Assembly: GCA_002811645.1 (NCBI GenBank)
Contig: PDIP01000071.1
Span: 13,647-61,974 of the forward strand
Source: Corallochytrium limacisporum
Lineage: Eukaryota; Opisthokonta
Direction: 5' to 3'
Length of the DNA: 48,328 bases
Shown here: piece after piece, positions 22,743-32,322 of the stretch
Numbering within the stretch: the stretch's first letter is position 1
Layout: every line of letters begins with the position of its first letter
The notes under the pieces: generated by a model
The model's input: the letters and a program-made list of their open reading frames with translations, nothing else
Database searches by the model: none
What the model was told of the DNA's origin: nothing
Made by a program: the position numbers and the translations under genes

Positions 22743-25700
22743 ATGGATCCAAACCATTCCATTCCCGCCAACGGAACTGGCGGTGAGCAGGACACCAAGG
22801 CCCAGAGTACAGTCCCAGTGGACGATCCTCAGGCCAGTGTGCCTGAGACAACCACGGACATCGGTGCCGGCGCCAGCACCTCTGAAGCTCCCCAGGAAGT
22901 CCCTTCAAAGCCTCAACCCAGCTACGAAGAGCTTTTTCCTTCTCTGGGTAGCGCCAAGAGTGGTGCTCCTGCTTCTTCTGCGGCCGCTCCTAAGAGCATC
23001 CGCACTCCAGGCGTTCGGGCCACGGGTGCTACGGAGATCATGCAGGTGCCTGCCTCTGCCGCGCTGAGGCGTACACTGGGTGAGAAGAACCCCCTGGATG
23101 ACGTCATGAGTCGCACTAACACTAACATTGAGGCTTCCACCTCTAAGGATGGCACTCTGACTCTGATAATTCGCGGAAAGCCGAACGACGTGATTGAGGC
23201 CAAGCGGCTGCTGATCAAGCGTCTGCGCCAGTCCGTGACTCTTGAGATGGACGTACCCAAGACTGCCATTCCGTACGTCCTGGGGAAGGGTGGTAAGAAC
23301 ATTGAGAAGATCCGCAACGAGACCGGGTGCAACATCAACGTCCAGCGCAACACCGATGAAAACGTTCTCACTGAACGCTTTGTGATCGTGGGTGACAAGC
23401 CGTCCGTTGAGAAGGCTCGCACTGCAATCCAAATGGCCATTGACGAGAACGACCGTAAAGCCATGGAATCCGTTGTAGTACCTCGGGACCTCCGAAGTTT
23501 CGTTGCCGGTGCCAACAACTCCAACATCAAAGGTATCATGGAGCGCACCAATACTCGCATCGCTGTTCCTCCACCGAGCTCTGATGATGACCATTTCCGT
23601 ATCTCTGGTGACAAGGACGACGTTGCAGAGGCTGTTAACGAGATTAACCGTCTGCTGGTCGACAAACAGTCCAACACCACGGAGATGACCGTAAAAGTCA
23701 AGAAGGCTCAACACCGTCTTCTTAGGAGGGCCCTGCTCAATGAAATTTTCTCCGAGACTGGCTGTGTGGTCGACCTACCTCCTAAGGAGTCTGAGGATGA
23801 GATGGTTACCATCCGCGGAGAGAGCACTGCCCTGCCTGGTGCCTTCAACCTACTCATGGCCAAAGTAAACAGTGTGGGCTATGAGGAGGTGGATGCTCCT
23901 CTGTGGATGCACCGTAATATTGTTGGACGCAAGGGTGCCAATCTGACAAAAATTATGGAAGAGGCAGGTGAGGTGGGTTCCCTGCGCATCAGCATTCGGG
24001 CCGAGGAAGAGAAGATTGAGATTGAGGGACCTAAGAAGGCCGTGGAACATGCATCTGATGCCCTCCGCAAACAGGTTGATTTCTTGACGAACTCGTGGAA
24101 GATTGAGGAAATTAGTGTCTCTCCCGCTCTACACAAGCACTTGATCGGTAAGGGTGGTCAGAACATCAAGCGCATCAAGGAAGAGTGCGGAGTTGAGATT
24201 GATTTCCCTGATAGTGATGACAAGGAATCCAGCACCATTCGGATTGAGGGTGAGAAGAGCGGCGTGGCCAAAGCCGTCGATGAGATTGCGACCCAAACTG
24301 CCAAGCTTGTCGACATGGTCACTATTGAGGTGCCTGTTCCTCTCAAATACCACGGTCAGATCATCGGTGCCAAGGGTGCTCGCATCACCGAGCTGCGAAA
24401 CACCTTTGGTGATGTGCAGGTGAACGTGCCCAAGCCCACAGAGAATAAGGACAGCATTACTGTCAAGGGACAGAAGGCTGACGCCGAGGCCGTCAAGACC
24501 TACATTCTGGAACTGCTGGCTGAGATTAAGGAACAGGACTTTACTCTGAAGGTACCTATCTTTAAACCGTACCATCGTCGTATTGTCGGCCGCAAGGGAG
24601 AGAATATCAACCGCATCCGTGCTGAGACAGACTGTCGCATTCAAGTGCCGGACGAGGGAGATCCTAGCGACGCCATTGAGGTTATCGGTACTAAGGAGAA
24701 CGCAGAGCGCGCTAAGCAGCTACTGCTCGAACTCCAAGCGGAGATTGGTGATGTCGTGTCCAAGGTCATTACTCTGTCTGGCAGTGTCAAAGCCCCTTCC
24801 GGCAGCGATGCCCTGACCGTGGCCCAGGCCATTGGCAACAGCGGCACCGTGCGCGCGGCTGCTTCAGGTATGACAGTTGTAGTGGAGCCGAAGGAAAAGG
24901 ATGGCTCCAAACTGGCTTTGAAGGGACCCGACGCTGCTGTGAAGAAGTGCGAGAAGGAAATCGAGGAGGTTATGGAAGCCATGGGTACCGGCAAGCCCGT
25001 CACGCTTGACATCAAGGGCAGCAGCGCAAAGATTTTGGTTGCCAAACGCACCGATGTGCAGAAGAAGCACAACGTAAAGCTTGTCCTTCCTGACGAGTAC
25101 ACCCCTGCCACCCAGACCGCCACTGTCTATATAGTTGGTTCTGGTGATCTGGAGGGCGCCAAGGCTGCTGTTACAGAGTTGGCCGAGACTTTCTCCAAGG
25201 CAAAGACTTTCCAGCTCAACTTTGACCGCGTTGAGCTGCGCACCCTCTCCAAGTCTAAGAAGATTGTCCAGGATATTGAGAAACAGCATGGTGCCATGAT
25301 TGACGTTGGCAATAACTGGGTGTCAGTAACATGTGCTGAAGACAATGTTCCTGCCGTCAAGGAAGCTCTTGAGGCTATCCGCCCAACCGTCCTGACCATG
25401 AACATTCCTCTCGAGTATCACCGTCACCTGATTGGCAGTGGTGGCAAGGGTATCAAAGATCTGCAGGATAATTTCCAAGCCTTCCTCGACTTCCCCTCCA
25501 TCAAGGAGAAAAGTGAGCGTGTTGTCATTGCTGGCACTCCCGAGAACGCAATGAAACTGATGCAACATTTGCAGCAGACAGTGGATCAGATGAAGAAGGA
25601 AGGTACCCAGGCCGTCCTTGGCAAGCAGTCCGGTGAGACTTACGAGTACAAGATGACCCTGGAGGTCGATCCGAAGCTATTCCCGTCCATCATTGGTGCA

Positions 25701-26294
25701 AAGGGTAAGACAATCAATCAAATCCGCACTTCCACCAAGTGCCGCATCCAGCTACCCCAGAAAGGATCGAGCAATCGTTCCATCACCATCGAAGGAACGG
25801 AGGAGAACTGCCGGGAGGCCAAAGCGCGCATCATGGAGATCATTGAAGAGAAGCGCGGCAACGAGACTACCATCGATATCGACCCCCGGGTCCACGGCAA
25901 GATTATCGGTGCCCGCGGTGAACAGATCAATGGTATTCGTGCTGAATATGGTGTTCAGGTTCAATTCCCCAAGGACAAGAACGACCCCACCATCACCCTG
26001 GCTGGTGACCCCAAGGCCGTCGAGGAGTGTGCTGCCCATCTGAAGGAGCTGGCCGAGGGTTACCTGTCAGAGCTGGCCACCCGTAGCGACAATCGAAACC
26101 GTCGCAACAAGAACGACGCCGACGATGACGGTCAACAGGAGCGGCAACAGCGCGAGAAGAAACAACCGCAGCAACAGCGTCAGCAGCCGCCACCCCAACA
26201 GCCGCCTCCTAGTGCTGCGTTCCCAACAATGACGTCGTCAAGCCCAAGCACGACTTCCACCCCTTCGTGGGGACCACATCTGAACCGCCAGTAA
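22743..26294 (+). CDS. SCP160: Vigilin/Scp160-type multi-KH RNA-binding protein
   Basis: 1183 residues. This family binds mRNAs and ribosomes at the ER and affects translation of codon-biased messages and chromosome ploidy. I count 14 KH repeats from about residue 115 to 1110, as in yeast Scp160. Eight have a canonical GxxG loop: GKGG (about 181), GRKG (395), GKGG (469), GAKG (542), GRKG (616), GSGG (898), GAKG (985), GARG (1056). The others are degenerate, notably repeats 1, 3, 4 and 9-11. Near the N-terminus is a SYEELFPSLG motif seen in fungal relatives. The tail is Gln/Pro/Ser-rich. The start is the first ATG; the frame extends upstream only through TTG codons. Codon use is strongly biased, suggesting high expression. 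Confidence 0.95.
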   Translation: MDPNHSIPANGTGGEQDTKAQSTVPVDDPQASVPETTTDIGAGASTSEAPQEVPSKPQPSYEELFPSLGSAKSGAPASSAAAPKSIRTPGVRATGATEIMQVPASAALRRTLGEKNPLDDVMSRTNTNIEASTSKDGTLTLIIRGKPNDVIEAKRLLIKRLRQSVTLEMDVPKTAIPYVLGKGGKNIEKIRNETGCNINVQRNTDENVLTERFVIVGDKPSVEKARTAIQMAIDENDRKAMESVVVPRDLRSFVAGANNSNIKGIMERTNTRIAVPPPSSDDDHFRISGDKDDVAEAVNEINRLLVDKQSNTTEMTVKVKKAQHRLLRRALLNEIFSETGCVVDLPPKESEDEMVTIRGESTALPGAFNLLMAKVNSVGYEEVDAPLWMHRNIVGRKGANLTKIMEEAGEVGSLRISIRAEEEKIEIEGPKKAVEHASDALRKQVDFLTNSWKIEEISVSPALHKHLIGKGGQNIKRIKEECGVEIDFPDSDDKESSTIRIEGEKSGVAKAVDEIATQTAKLVDMVTIEVPVPLKYHGQIIGAKGARITELRNTFGDVQVNVPKPTENKDSITVKGQKADAEAVKTYILELLAEIKEQDFTLKVPIFKPYHRRIVGRKGENINRIRAETDCRIQVPDEGDPSDAIEVIGTKENAERAKQLLLELQAEIGDVVSKVITLSGSVKAPSGSDALTVAQAIGNSGTVRAAASGMTVVVEPKEKDGSKLALKGPDAAVKKCEKEIEEVMEAMGTGKPVTLDIKGSSAKILVAKRTDVQKKHNVKLVLPDEYTPATQTATVYIVGSGDLEGAKAAVTELAETFSKAKTFQLNFDRVELRTLSKSKKIVQDIEKQHGAMIDVGNNWVSVTCAEDNVPAVKEALEAIRPTVLTMNIPLEYHRHLIGSGGKGIKDLQDNFQAFLDFPSIKEKSERVVIAGTPENAMKLMQHLQQTVDQMKKEGTQAVLGKQSGETYEYKMTLEVDPKLFPSIIGAKGKTINQIRTSTKCRIQLPQKGSSNRSITIEGTEENCREAKARIMEIIEEKRGNETTIDIDPRVHGKIIGARGEQINGIRAEYGVQVQFPKDKNDPTITLAGDPKAVEECAAHLKELAEGYLSELATRSDNRNRRNKNDADDDGQQERQQREKKQPQQQRQQPPPQQPPPSAAFPTMTSSSPSTTSTPSWGPHLNRQ

Positions 26295-26982
26295 GCAGTT
26301 TAGCCATGGGCATCTGACATTGCAACATCATCATTTTCAAACATTTGATTTACTTTAGAATTACTGTCAGTTCCTGATGGTGGTCAAAACTTTGTTTCTA
26401 ATTCACTCACGACTGCGACAGACTGTGGAGCAGTTTTCATTGCGCCCGCCTCCTACGGGCTGCCTATTTCTGTCTGTCTTTGGTCTGTCTATTACGCACC
26501 TTAACATAGTCATGATTAAATCTTTTCTATACTTTTGTGGTAGAGTCTTAGTCTTTCCATGCGTTACAGCCGTATTTATCATGCATCATATGCGGTCGAT
26601 CTTTTCCATGCCTCGGACAGTCGACTCGTCGCCCGGCCGGGGGGTTCGGCACTGCTCCCCACCGCCTGCGGAACCCAGAAGTCTAGGGATACAGATTAGG
26701 AGACAAGCTAGCGGAGGACTGGCCACTGGTGAGGCACGTTGGTTCTGCTTAGGGCGCGATCGCCAGGGGACGGAAGTGGTTGCTAGTAACACCAGTCCCT
26801 ACGCAGGTACTTGCAATGATAGTTGTTTACGCTGCATCTGTTGAAAGCGTGGAAAGTGGGAGAGTGAATTTGAAATCACAAAACGATTCGTTGCGCAAGC
26901 CGTAAGTAGCATTTTGGGCACAGCATTGCCATTATAGGGAACTCGATTTGCTACGTAGATTAGTACAAATTGAAAGAGTAAG
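26295..26982. promoter_or_regulatory. Vigilin 3' region and upstream region of the orphan membrane protein
   Basis: The first 300 bp are AT-rich and probably carry the vigilin 3' end. A GC-rich patch at about 26620-26800 includes CCCGGCCGGGGGG near 26632-26644, similar in character to the C/G tracts of the divergent regions. It likely marks the promoter of the gene at 26983. A 155-codon frame crossing both parts (26377-26844) has no domain and is not called. Confidence 0.4.
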
Positions 26983-27462
26983 ATGCTCGTACCAAGGTCT
27001 GTTCTCCGGAATGCATGGCGGGTGCTCTATGCACATCTTGCATTCCTAAGCGTAGCGAATGAAGCACTGGCCCAAGGCGCTGGTGTATCAGCTGAGGACG
27101 GCGACGAAGGCATTATAGCAGAGAACGACCAAGAAGAAACCGCTGCATCAAAGCCGGGAGAGGTAGATGATAACCCCTGGAACCTGCCGCCGCCGCCGGA
27201 GGGAACATGGATCGGTCGCTTTATAGAGTTTGCTCAAGAGAACCCACTCTGGGGATTCGTGTACGGAGCAATCCTGATCTGTGTCCCAGGCTTTTTCATC
27301 TTCGTTGGTCTCAATTGGAGCGAAATTAAGGCAGAGATGGACGATATTAAGAAGGACATGATGCCGCAGGAATCCAAAGCGCGGCCAAAGGGAGGCAAGA
27401 GTCGTTTAGTGTCGCGGAAGAAGGGCACTGCGGAAGAGCTGGCGAGACTGCGGAAGCGCTAG
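26983..27462 (+). CDS. Orphan single-pass (type I) membrane protein
   Basis: 159 residues; I do not recognise the family. It has an N-terminal hydrophobic segment with a plausible signal-peptidase site (EALA/Q, about residue 31) and an acidic, probably lumenal segment (about 32-65). A Pro-rich linker (NLPPPPEG) leads to one transmembrane helix (about 90-110, WGFVYG...PGFFIFVGL) and a basic tail ending RLRKR. The pattern of ENPLW before VYG and a mid-helix Pro loosely recalls the calnexin transmembrane segment, but the lectin and P-domains are absent. The frame, start ATG, charge layout and membrane topology make a real gene likely. It converges with MIC10, with a 215-bp gap. Confidence 0.8.
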   Translation: MLVPRSVLRNAWRVLYAHLAFLSVANEALAQGAGVSAEDGDEGIIAENDQEETAASKPGEVDDNPWNLPPPPEGTWIGRFIEFAQENPLWGFVYGAILICVPGFFIFVGLNWSEIKAEMDDIKKDMMPQESKARPKGGKSRLVSRKKGTAEELARLRKR

Positions 27463-27677
27463 AAAAGAGTTCAATCGCAACGAACATGAATCAGAATAAT
27501 ACCCTGATTATAACTACGTCACAAATAAAGACACAATGTATACTATGAATTCCGTACTATTCTATGGCCGGTTCTCGTGCCTTATATGTATATTATCCGA
27601 TTGTTGGTATGTAAGTTGATGGGACTTTAATCAAATTCCCGTCCTGTTTGTTTCTATTGCTTTTGTCGTTTACTAAT

Positions 27678-27929
27678 TTAATTGTCATTGAGACTGAAGT
27701 CTTGACGACATTGGTTGACCGCGGCACCCATGCCGATACCGGTTCCCAACACTAGTGGCCACTGTCTCCGCTTAAAGAGGATCAGGGACAAGAAGGCACC
27801 GGTACCTAGGCCAACAGCAGAGTTGACAACGAAATTGCTCACGCACTGCTCCCACTTATCCCGCAATTCGTTCTCAGAGCCGGAGATCACGGCCGTGGTC
27901 TGTGTGGACGCCGTTGTTGTGTTTGACAT
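27678..27929 (-). CDS. MIC10: MICOS complex subunit MIC10
   Basis: 83 residues. Mic10 oligomers bend the mitochondrial inner membrane at crista junctions as part of MICOS. Two short hydrophobic segments form a hairpin, each with the family's glycine pattern: GLGTGAF in the first and GTGIGMGAA in the second. They are joined by the positively charged loop FKRRQWP, and the protein ends with a conserved CRQDF-type tail. Length matches the family (about 75-100). I start at the ATG at 27929, which gives a short Ser/Thr-rich leader. The frame runs further upstream but opens only at GTG and would add about 60 residues not seen in the family. It shares a divergent upstream region with mS45. Confidence 0.94.
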   Translation of the reverse strand: MSNTTTASTQTTAVISGSENELRDKWEQCVSNFVVNSAVGLGTGAFLSLILFKRRQWPLVLGTGIGMGAAVNQCRQDFSLNDN

Positions 27930-28865
27930 GCTTGTTATCGAAGCGGTCCCCTTCTCTTTGTGGACTGTGCTGCACACTACAACGACGTGACACCAAATCT
28001 GGAGAAGTAGCTTTAAACTACCAAGTTGATCGGATAGCCACATCCCACAAGCGCCATTCGCGAAAACACGCAACAAGCGGGCATCACTTCCGACAAGCTC
28101 ATCACACACAACTGCCTGCTGGGTCGGTGTTCATGACGGGAGAAGAGAAGAGGAGCCCAAGGATTTTCCAGTTCCACTTTATTTTGTTTTGGCTTTCCGG
28201 GCCCTCGGGGGTGGCTGGAAAGCTTTCCCTTTACCCTTGCCCCCCCCCCCCCCCTTTCCACTTCAGTGGTGGACGGGGGTTTGCAAGCAAGGGGCCATCA
28301 GCGGTCGTCCGCAACCAACCTCCCATCCACACCGCCCGGCCCGCCCGGGAAAGGGGGGGGGCCCTAGCAGAAGCGGGGTGGAAATTTTTGGCCTGATCGC
28401 CCCGTGCCTCTGTCTACCTCGATCCGAACCCTCGTGGACTGCAATGGGGGCAAGTGGCAGAGCAGGGGAAGGTTGCCCCCCCCCCCCCGGGGGCCCCGGG
28501 GAGGGGGAACAGAGCGGTGCGCCGCAGATAGCAAACAGCCCTTGGGACGACGGTACAGTCGGTGGGCGACCCCTAAATTCGCTCTTTGGGCATTGCATCG
28601 TGCGTATTATTTGACAGGTTGCTTTGAGATGGCTTTTTTGTGAGTCAACGGATGACCAAGAGTAGCATAGGTCACGTTCAGAAATGGATCAACGAGGTAT
28701 ATGGGAACGAAAGGTTGGCATGTGACGATCTACATCCAGAGCGCCTCATAGGCAAGTTATGTACAAGACTATAGCGAGTTGTTAGTCGGGATGATACGCT
28801 GTTTATCATGATTTAGCACCTACACAGAATATTTTACATTGCATATGAGTAAAGAATAGTCAACA
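27930..28865. promoter_or_regulatory. Divergent upstream region of MIC10 and mS45 with C/G tracts
   Basis: Within 0.94 kb there are C15 at 28240-28254, G9 at 28353-28361, C13 joined directly to G5 at 28476-28493, and CCCCGGGGAGGGGG after it. The block 28190-28510 is markedly GC-rich. The right 250 bp next to mS45 are AT-rich. Long frames through the block (for example 28189-28614) are composed of homopolymer-derived Pro, Gly and Arg and are not called. Confidence 0.6.
28476..28493. repeat. Cn-Gn palindrome (C13-G5)
   Basis: Thirteen C followed immediately by five G, then CCCCGGGG, giving nested self-complementary runs. It is preceded by GGTTG. It belongs to the set of C-run/G-run elements found in divergent regions. 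Confidence 0.85.
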
Positions 28866-30629
28866 ATGTCATCGCAGATAGTCAAGGGTGCCGCACGCAC
28901 AGTCATGCGGCAATCCAATGCTCGCATCTTGGGCGCAGTGGGCATGCATAAGGGCACCTATAGTCGGCCAATCACGACAACATCAGTAGCGCAGAAATGG
29001 CATCCACCCCGTTCTGTGAACCCTAACCAGGACTGGCCAGACCACCTGGATGAGATGGCTCCTCGTGACCTGAGCGACCATACACGGTACGGGTACTTTC
29101 ACTACGGTGATCCAGGTTGGGATTACATAGATCCGAACTTGAACAAGAAACATGCTTGGTTTTTGCCCACAGTTGTACGACAAAAAGTCTGGCAGGACTA
29201 CGTGGAGAATGGTATGGGGGTGGAAAAGATTGGTGAGAAGTACCGTCTGCACGTAGAGCGTGTGGTGTGGATCTTGCGGGAACAAGCTGAATTGCTCAAG
29301 CGTATTCGCAGCGGTGAAGTCGACCCAGAGGATGTCGAGTCAATCGACCAATTTTTTGAGTTCTGGCAAAAGCAGCACGATAAATTCTTCCACCTTAACG
29401 TCGATCGTGGTATGGTGGAGGCCAACGAAACTGATCCACTGTTCCAGTACAAGTCTGCCGGGGGTCCAATCTGGTCTATGCTTCACGAGTACGACATGTG
29501 GAAGTACCTGCGCATCCTGGAAGGCAAGAGGAACAAGGAAGAGGAATACAAGAAGATTGCCAAGGACATCGAGAAGTCCGGGAAGGGCAAGAGCGGAGCC
29601 GGTAACTCATCAATTGGCGATGTCGCCTTCCCGGTGAAGGACCCTAGCATGCGCCGGCCCGCGAACTTCGACGATGCGGCCGGTCGCACAGTCACTGACG
29701 AGAACATTGATGGAGGTATGGAATTTATGCTCAGTGAAGAGCTTGCGGAGATTAAGGGTCGCGTGCGAGAGCAGAAATGGCGCCTGGAAGCCCAGAAGGC
29801 CCTCGAGGATGCCTCAACCTTCAACAAGCGATACCAAAGCCACGATCCTGTCACTGAAACGTGGCCTGCGCACCCTCCTCTGTCCAAGGCAGAAAAGGCT
29901 CGTCGCAGCCACTGGCTGAAGCTGCGTGAAGAATTGCATGCTTTGCAGAGCACGCCAATGCAGAAGTCCGACAGTGCAGAGGAAGACAAGGTCGAGCGCA
30001 TTGAGGCGTTGAAGAAGGAGATCAGTGAGATTGAAGAGAAGGGTCTGCTCGACATTGATATGTACCGAAAGAAACAGGGTTTGAAGGCACCCCGTGATGG
30101 TGAACATGAATCTCGCATCTCCCGTGTAGAAGGAGAGGATCCTTATGACTCAATGCTTAGCGATGCAATCGAGCACGGCGACGTGATGATCCTGCAGCGC
30201 AACGAAATGGCTGCTCACAAGGGCCGACGTCTGCTCTTCGTGGACTCCAGCCGGAAGGGACGCAAGATGGGAGTGGCCGGCGATCACCCGGGAGTTGAGG
30301 GTTACGCCGGTGCGAACAAGGCGGGCCGTCGTTTGCGCTATTATGCCATCCGTGAGCCGGATGGCAGTTTGCGAACCTTGACACAGGCTGAACGCGCCGC
30401 TGCCGAGCTGGTACACTACCCGAAGTACGGCATGTCCGGTCTACCGCCACAACCGCCTGAGATTCCTGTGGATCCCATGAACTGGGAGGCACCACCGAAG
30501 ACGCAGGCCGCGGAGGCCTCCGTAGGCTCATCTTCGGCGGCCATTGCTGATACAAATGCGGATGCCTCGGATATTGCTGATGGCGACGACGGGCAGGCGT
30601 CTGTGCAACCGGAGGAAGAAGAAAAGTGA
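28866..30629 (+). CDS. bot1: Mitochondrial small-subunit ribosomal protein mS45 (Bot1/Mrps35 family)
   Basis: 587 residues. In fission yeast Bot1, and in budding yeast Mrps35, is a fungal-type component of the mitochondrial 37S ribosomal subunit. The N-terminus is Arg/Ser/Thr-rich with few acidic residues (about 1-40), as expected for a mitochondrial presequence. The conserved family block lies at about 75-145: GYFHYGDPGWDYIDP, then HAWFLPTVV, then a helical segment with GVEKIGEKYRLHVERV. The rest is charged and coiled-coil prone, with a low-complexity Ala/Asp/Glu tail. The yeast homologues are about 315-345 residues, so this one has a long C-terminal extension. The start is the first ATG. 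It converges with the JmjC gene, with a gap of only 70 bp. Confidence 0.88.
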   Translation: MSSQIVKGAARTVMRQSNARILGAVGMHKGTYSRPITTTSVAQKWHPPRSVNPNQDWPDHLDEMAPRDLSDHTRYGYFHYGDPGWDYIDPNLNKKHAWFLPTVVRQKVWQDYVENGMGVEKIGEKYRLHVERVVWILREQAELLKRIRSGEVDPEDVESIDQFFEFWQKQHDKFFHLNVDRGMVEANETDPLFQYKSAGGPIWSMLHEYDMWKYLRILEGKRNKEEEYKKIAKDIEKSGKGKSGAGNSSIGDVAFPVKDPSMRRPANFDDAAGRTVTDENIDGGMEFMLSEELAEIKGRVREQKWRLEAQKALEDASTFNKRYQSHDPVTETWPAHPPLSKAEKARRSHWLKLREELHALQSTPMQKSDSAEEDKVERIEALKKEISEIEEKGLLDIDMYRKKQGLKAPRDGEHESRISRVEGEDPYDSMLSDAIEHGDVMILQRNEMAAHKGRRLLFVDSSRKGRKMGVAGDHPGVEGYAGANKAGRRLRYYAIREPDGSLRTLTQAERAAAELVHYPKYGMSGLPPQPPEIPVDPMNWEAPPKTQAAEASVGSSSAAIADTNADASDIADGDDGQASVQPEEEEK

Positions 30630-30699
30630 ATAAGAAGGTTCCAATAGACATACTATAAATCCAAATACTAATGTACCATACCGTGAGGATTGAATTTCT

Positions 30700-31647
30700 T
30701 TATCGTCCAGCAATCTCCGTTGGGAGCTTTTCCGTCTGCTCGGTCGGGTTCATGTCAAAGGCCATGAGGACTGAGCAGGCCTGCTCATTGCTCACGACGT
30801 GATGCCACCAGAAGGGAGGCGTGTAGAGAATGTCACCCTCTTCCACTGTCACGCGGTAGCACAGAGCCTCTCCGAGGGCCGGGAAGTCTGCCACCCATGA
30901 CCGATCATTGCTCCGCGTCCCGTTCTTCGCCTCTGCCTCCCATTCGTCTACACTGACGCGACTGGACTGTACATTGACAGCATCGCCAGCTTGCGGATAG
31001 ACAAGCCGTGACTCTGTTGGTGGGAAGTAAGTGAACGTCTTCGTGCCACTGACCTGGCACAGAAATCCATGGCATGTATCATAATGAAGCGGGGTGATGC
31101 AGCCTTTACTGGACAGCCAGATGCCGGGTTGATTGAGCGCATCGTCCTGCAGTATGGGCGAGACACTGTCGTGGAGCTGTTGAATGTAGGGATCATGGGT
31201 CACCAGCGAGCGCACGTAAGTTCTTTGATTCTTCTCCCTTTCATTCTTTGCAAACTGTCCCGCCATGTCCTCCAGACTGCCTTCGACCCCTTCAGTGAGT
31301 CCTAGTTTGAAGAAATGTATCCCGTCCCTTGCTGCCAGCAGCTTTGCCGGAGTAGAGATCATGTGGGGATCCACGATACCGTTATGAAGTGTCAGAAAAA
31401 GGTCCTTCCAGCCGTTTGCTGCACCTTTCAGAAGGACCGGCTTTTGCATTCGGTATTTCTGTTCAAAGACCTTTTGATCGATTTTGGTCATTACTGCAAT
31501 GGGGAGCGGGCTCAACAGTGTGCCTTTGCTCGTTGACACGCCAACGCCAATCTTCGTCGTTTGCTCTTCACTGACATCATCGAACAGTCCACCCATTTCT
31601 TCCTCTTGGGCATTGCCGCTCAGTGTTGTTGTGCCTTCTGGCGACAT
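30700..31647 (-). CDS. JmjC/cupin-8-like Fe(II)/2-oxoglutarate oxygenase
   Basis: 315 residues. The JmjC fold hydroxylates or demethylates protein (or tRNA) targets using Fe(II), O2 and 2-oxoglutarate. Iron ligands are visible: the HxD pair His188/Asp190 in TPLHYDTCHGF and a distal His282 in PPFWWHHV. Downstream, TKTFTYFPP carries the usual Lys (about 203) near the 2-oxoglutarate site. The arrangement is that of small FIH/TYW5/JMJD5-type enzymes rather than large multidomain histone demethylases; no PHD or Tudor domain is present. The substrate cannot be told from the sequence. The N-terminal 45 residues are poorly ordered. The start is the first ATG. The 58-residue gene lies 498 bp upstream in tandem. 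Confidence 0.88.
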   Translation of the reverse strand: MSPEGTTTLSGNAQEEEMGGLFDDVSEEQTTKIGVGVSTSKGTLLSPLPIAVMTKIDQKVFEQKYRMQKPVLLKGAANGWKDLFLTLHNGIVDPHMISTPAKLLAARDGIHFFKLGLTEGVEGSLEDMAGQFAKNEREKNQRTYVRSLVTHDPYIQQLHDSVSPILQDDALNQPGIWLSSKGCITPLHYDTCHGFLCQVSGTKTFTYFPPTESRLVYPQAGDAVNVQSSRVSVDEWEAEAKNGTRSNDRSWVADFPALGEALCYRVTVEEGDILYTPPFWWHHVVSNEQACSVLMAFDMNPTEQTEKLPTEIAGR

Positions 31648-32145
31648 AATTTGTCCTGCAGTCTGCCACTCTCATATACCGCTTGAACTCGAAAATCAAC
31701 GTAGCTAGTACCAATGTTTTCTTTACTTTATGTTCTCTAAGTCTATTTCACATGTTCTATAAGATTGAACGGTCAGAGCAGGTCTGAGATGACCACATAC
31801 TATGCGTTCAATACCTTGACTATTGGTTCTATTGCAACACGTATTGTCTTGCGCGGGTCTCCATTCTGAGCACGCGTGTCTCAGGGTCAAAAAGTCCCGC
31901 TCTCGTCCCTCCGCCTCCAATCGCCCCCCTCCTCCGGTCGCTCCAGCCGTGCTTCCCTGAAGCCCCGACTGCGGGTGACGTACTTGGCCATGTCCGTAGC
32001 GGGCTCTGGTTTCTCTGTGTACATGAAAAGTGACCCGGATTTCACAGCATCGCCGGATCTAATGTGACAGCCTGCCTGTCAATGCTGCTTTAGAGCGTCC
32101 GGAGGCATGGATTCACGTCCCGTCGAAGCACATATCAAGGTGCTC
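31648..32145. promoter_or_regulatory. Upstream region of the JmjC gene and 3' region of the small gene
   Basis: About 0.5 kb with no supportable gene. It is AT-rich near 31700-31850 and C/T-rich at about 31895-31950 on the + strand (purine-rich on the JmjC sense strand). No clear TATA box. A 63-codon frame at 31876-32067 lacks any recognisable feature. Confidence 0.4.
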
Positions 32146-32322
32146 CTACAATTTTGCTTGCATTGGAACGGTTTCCCAGTCATAATTACCAGGTTTCTCG
32201 TCTTGATCTTGCCCATTACCATTGGTAGCGAACATGCTTAGATAGTAGGCGCCAGCAGCGGCCACGGCAGCCGCAACAGTGCGCTGACCAACAGCGATCA
32301 CTTCCCGTCCAACTACGCCCAT
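32146..32322 (-). CDS. Small single-helix protein (58 residues), probably membrane-bound
   Basis: I do not recognise the family. The frame runs from the ATG at 32322 to a TAG. It has a short N-terminus with Arg6 and Arg14, an Ala-rich hydrophobic segment at about 15-31 (TVAAAVAAAGAYYLSMF), and a hydrophilic tail with DQDEK and a Trp. Size and layout resemble small subunits of mitochondrial inner- or outer-membrane complexes (for example accessory ATP-synthase or TOM subunits), but no signature decides this. Codon use looks like that of the neighbouring genes. It is divergent from RFC3. It could be a spurious frame, as short ORFs often are. Confidence 0.55.
   Translation of the reverse strand: MGVVGREVIAVGQRTVAAAVAAAGAYYLSMFATNGNGQDQDEKPGNYDWETVPMQAKL

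Noticed and set aside
26377-26844. 155-codon frame between vigilin and the orphan membrane protein
   Set aside because: It spans the vigilin 3' region and a GC-rich promoter patch, with a composition change midway; not protein-like.
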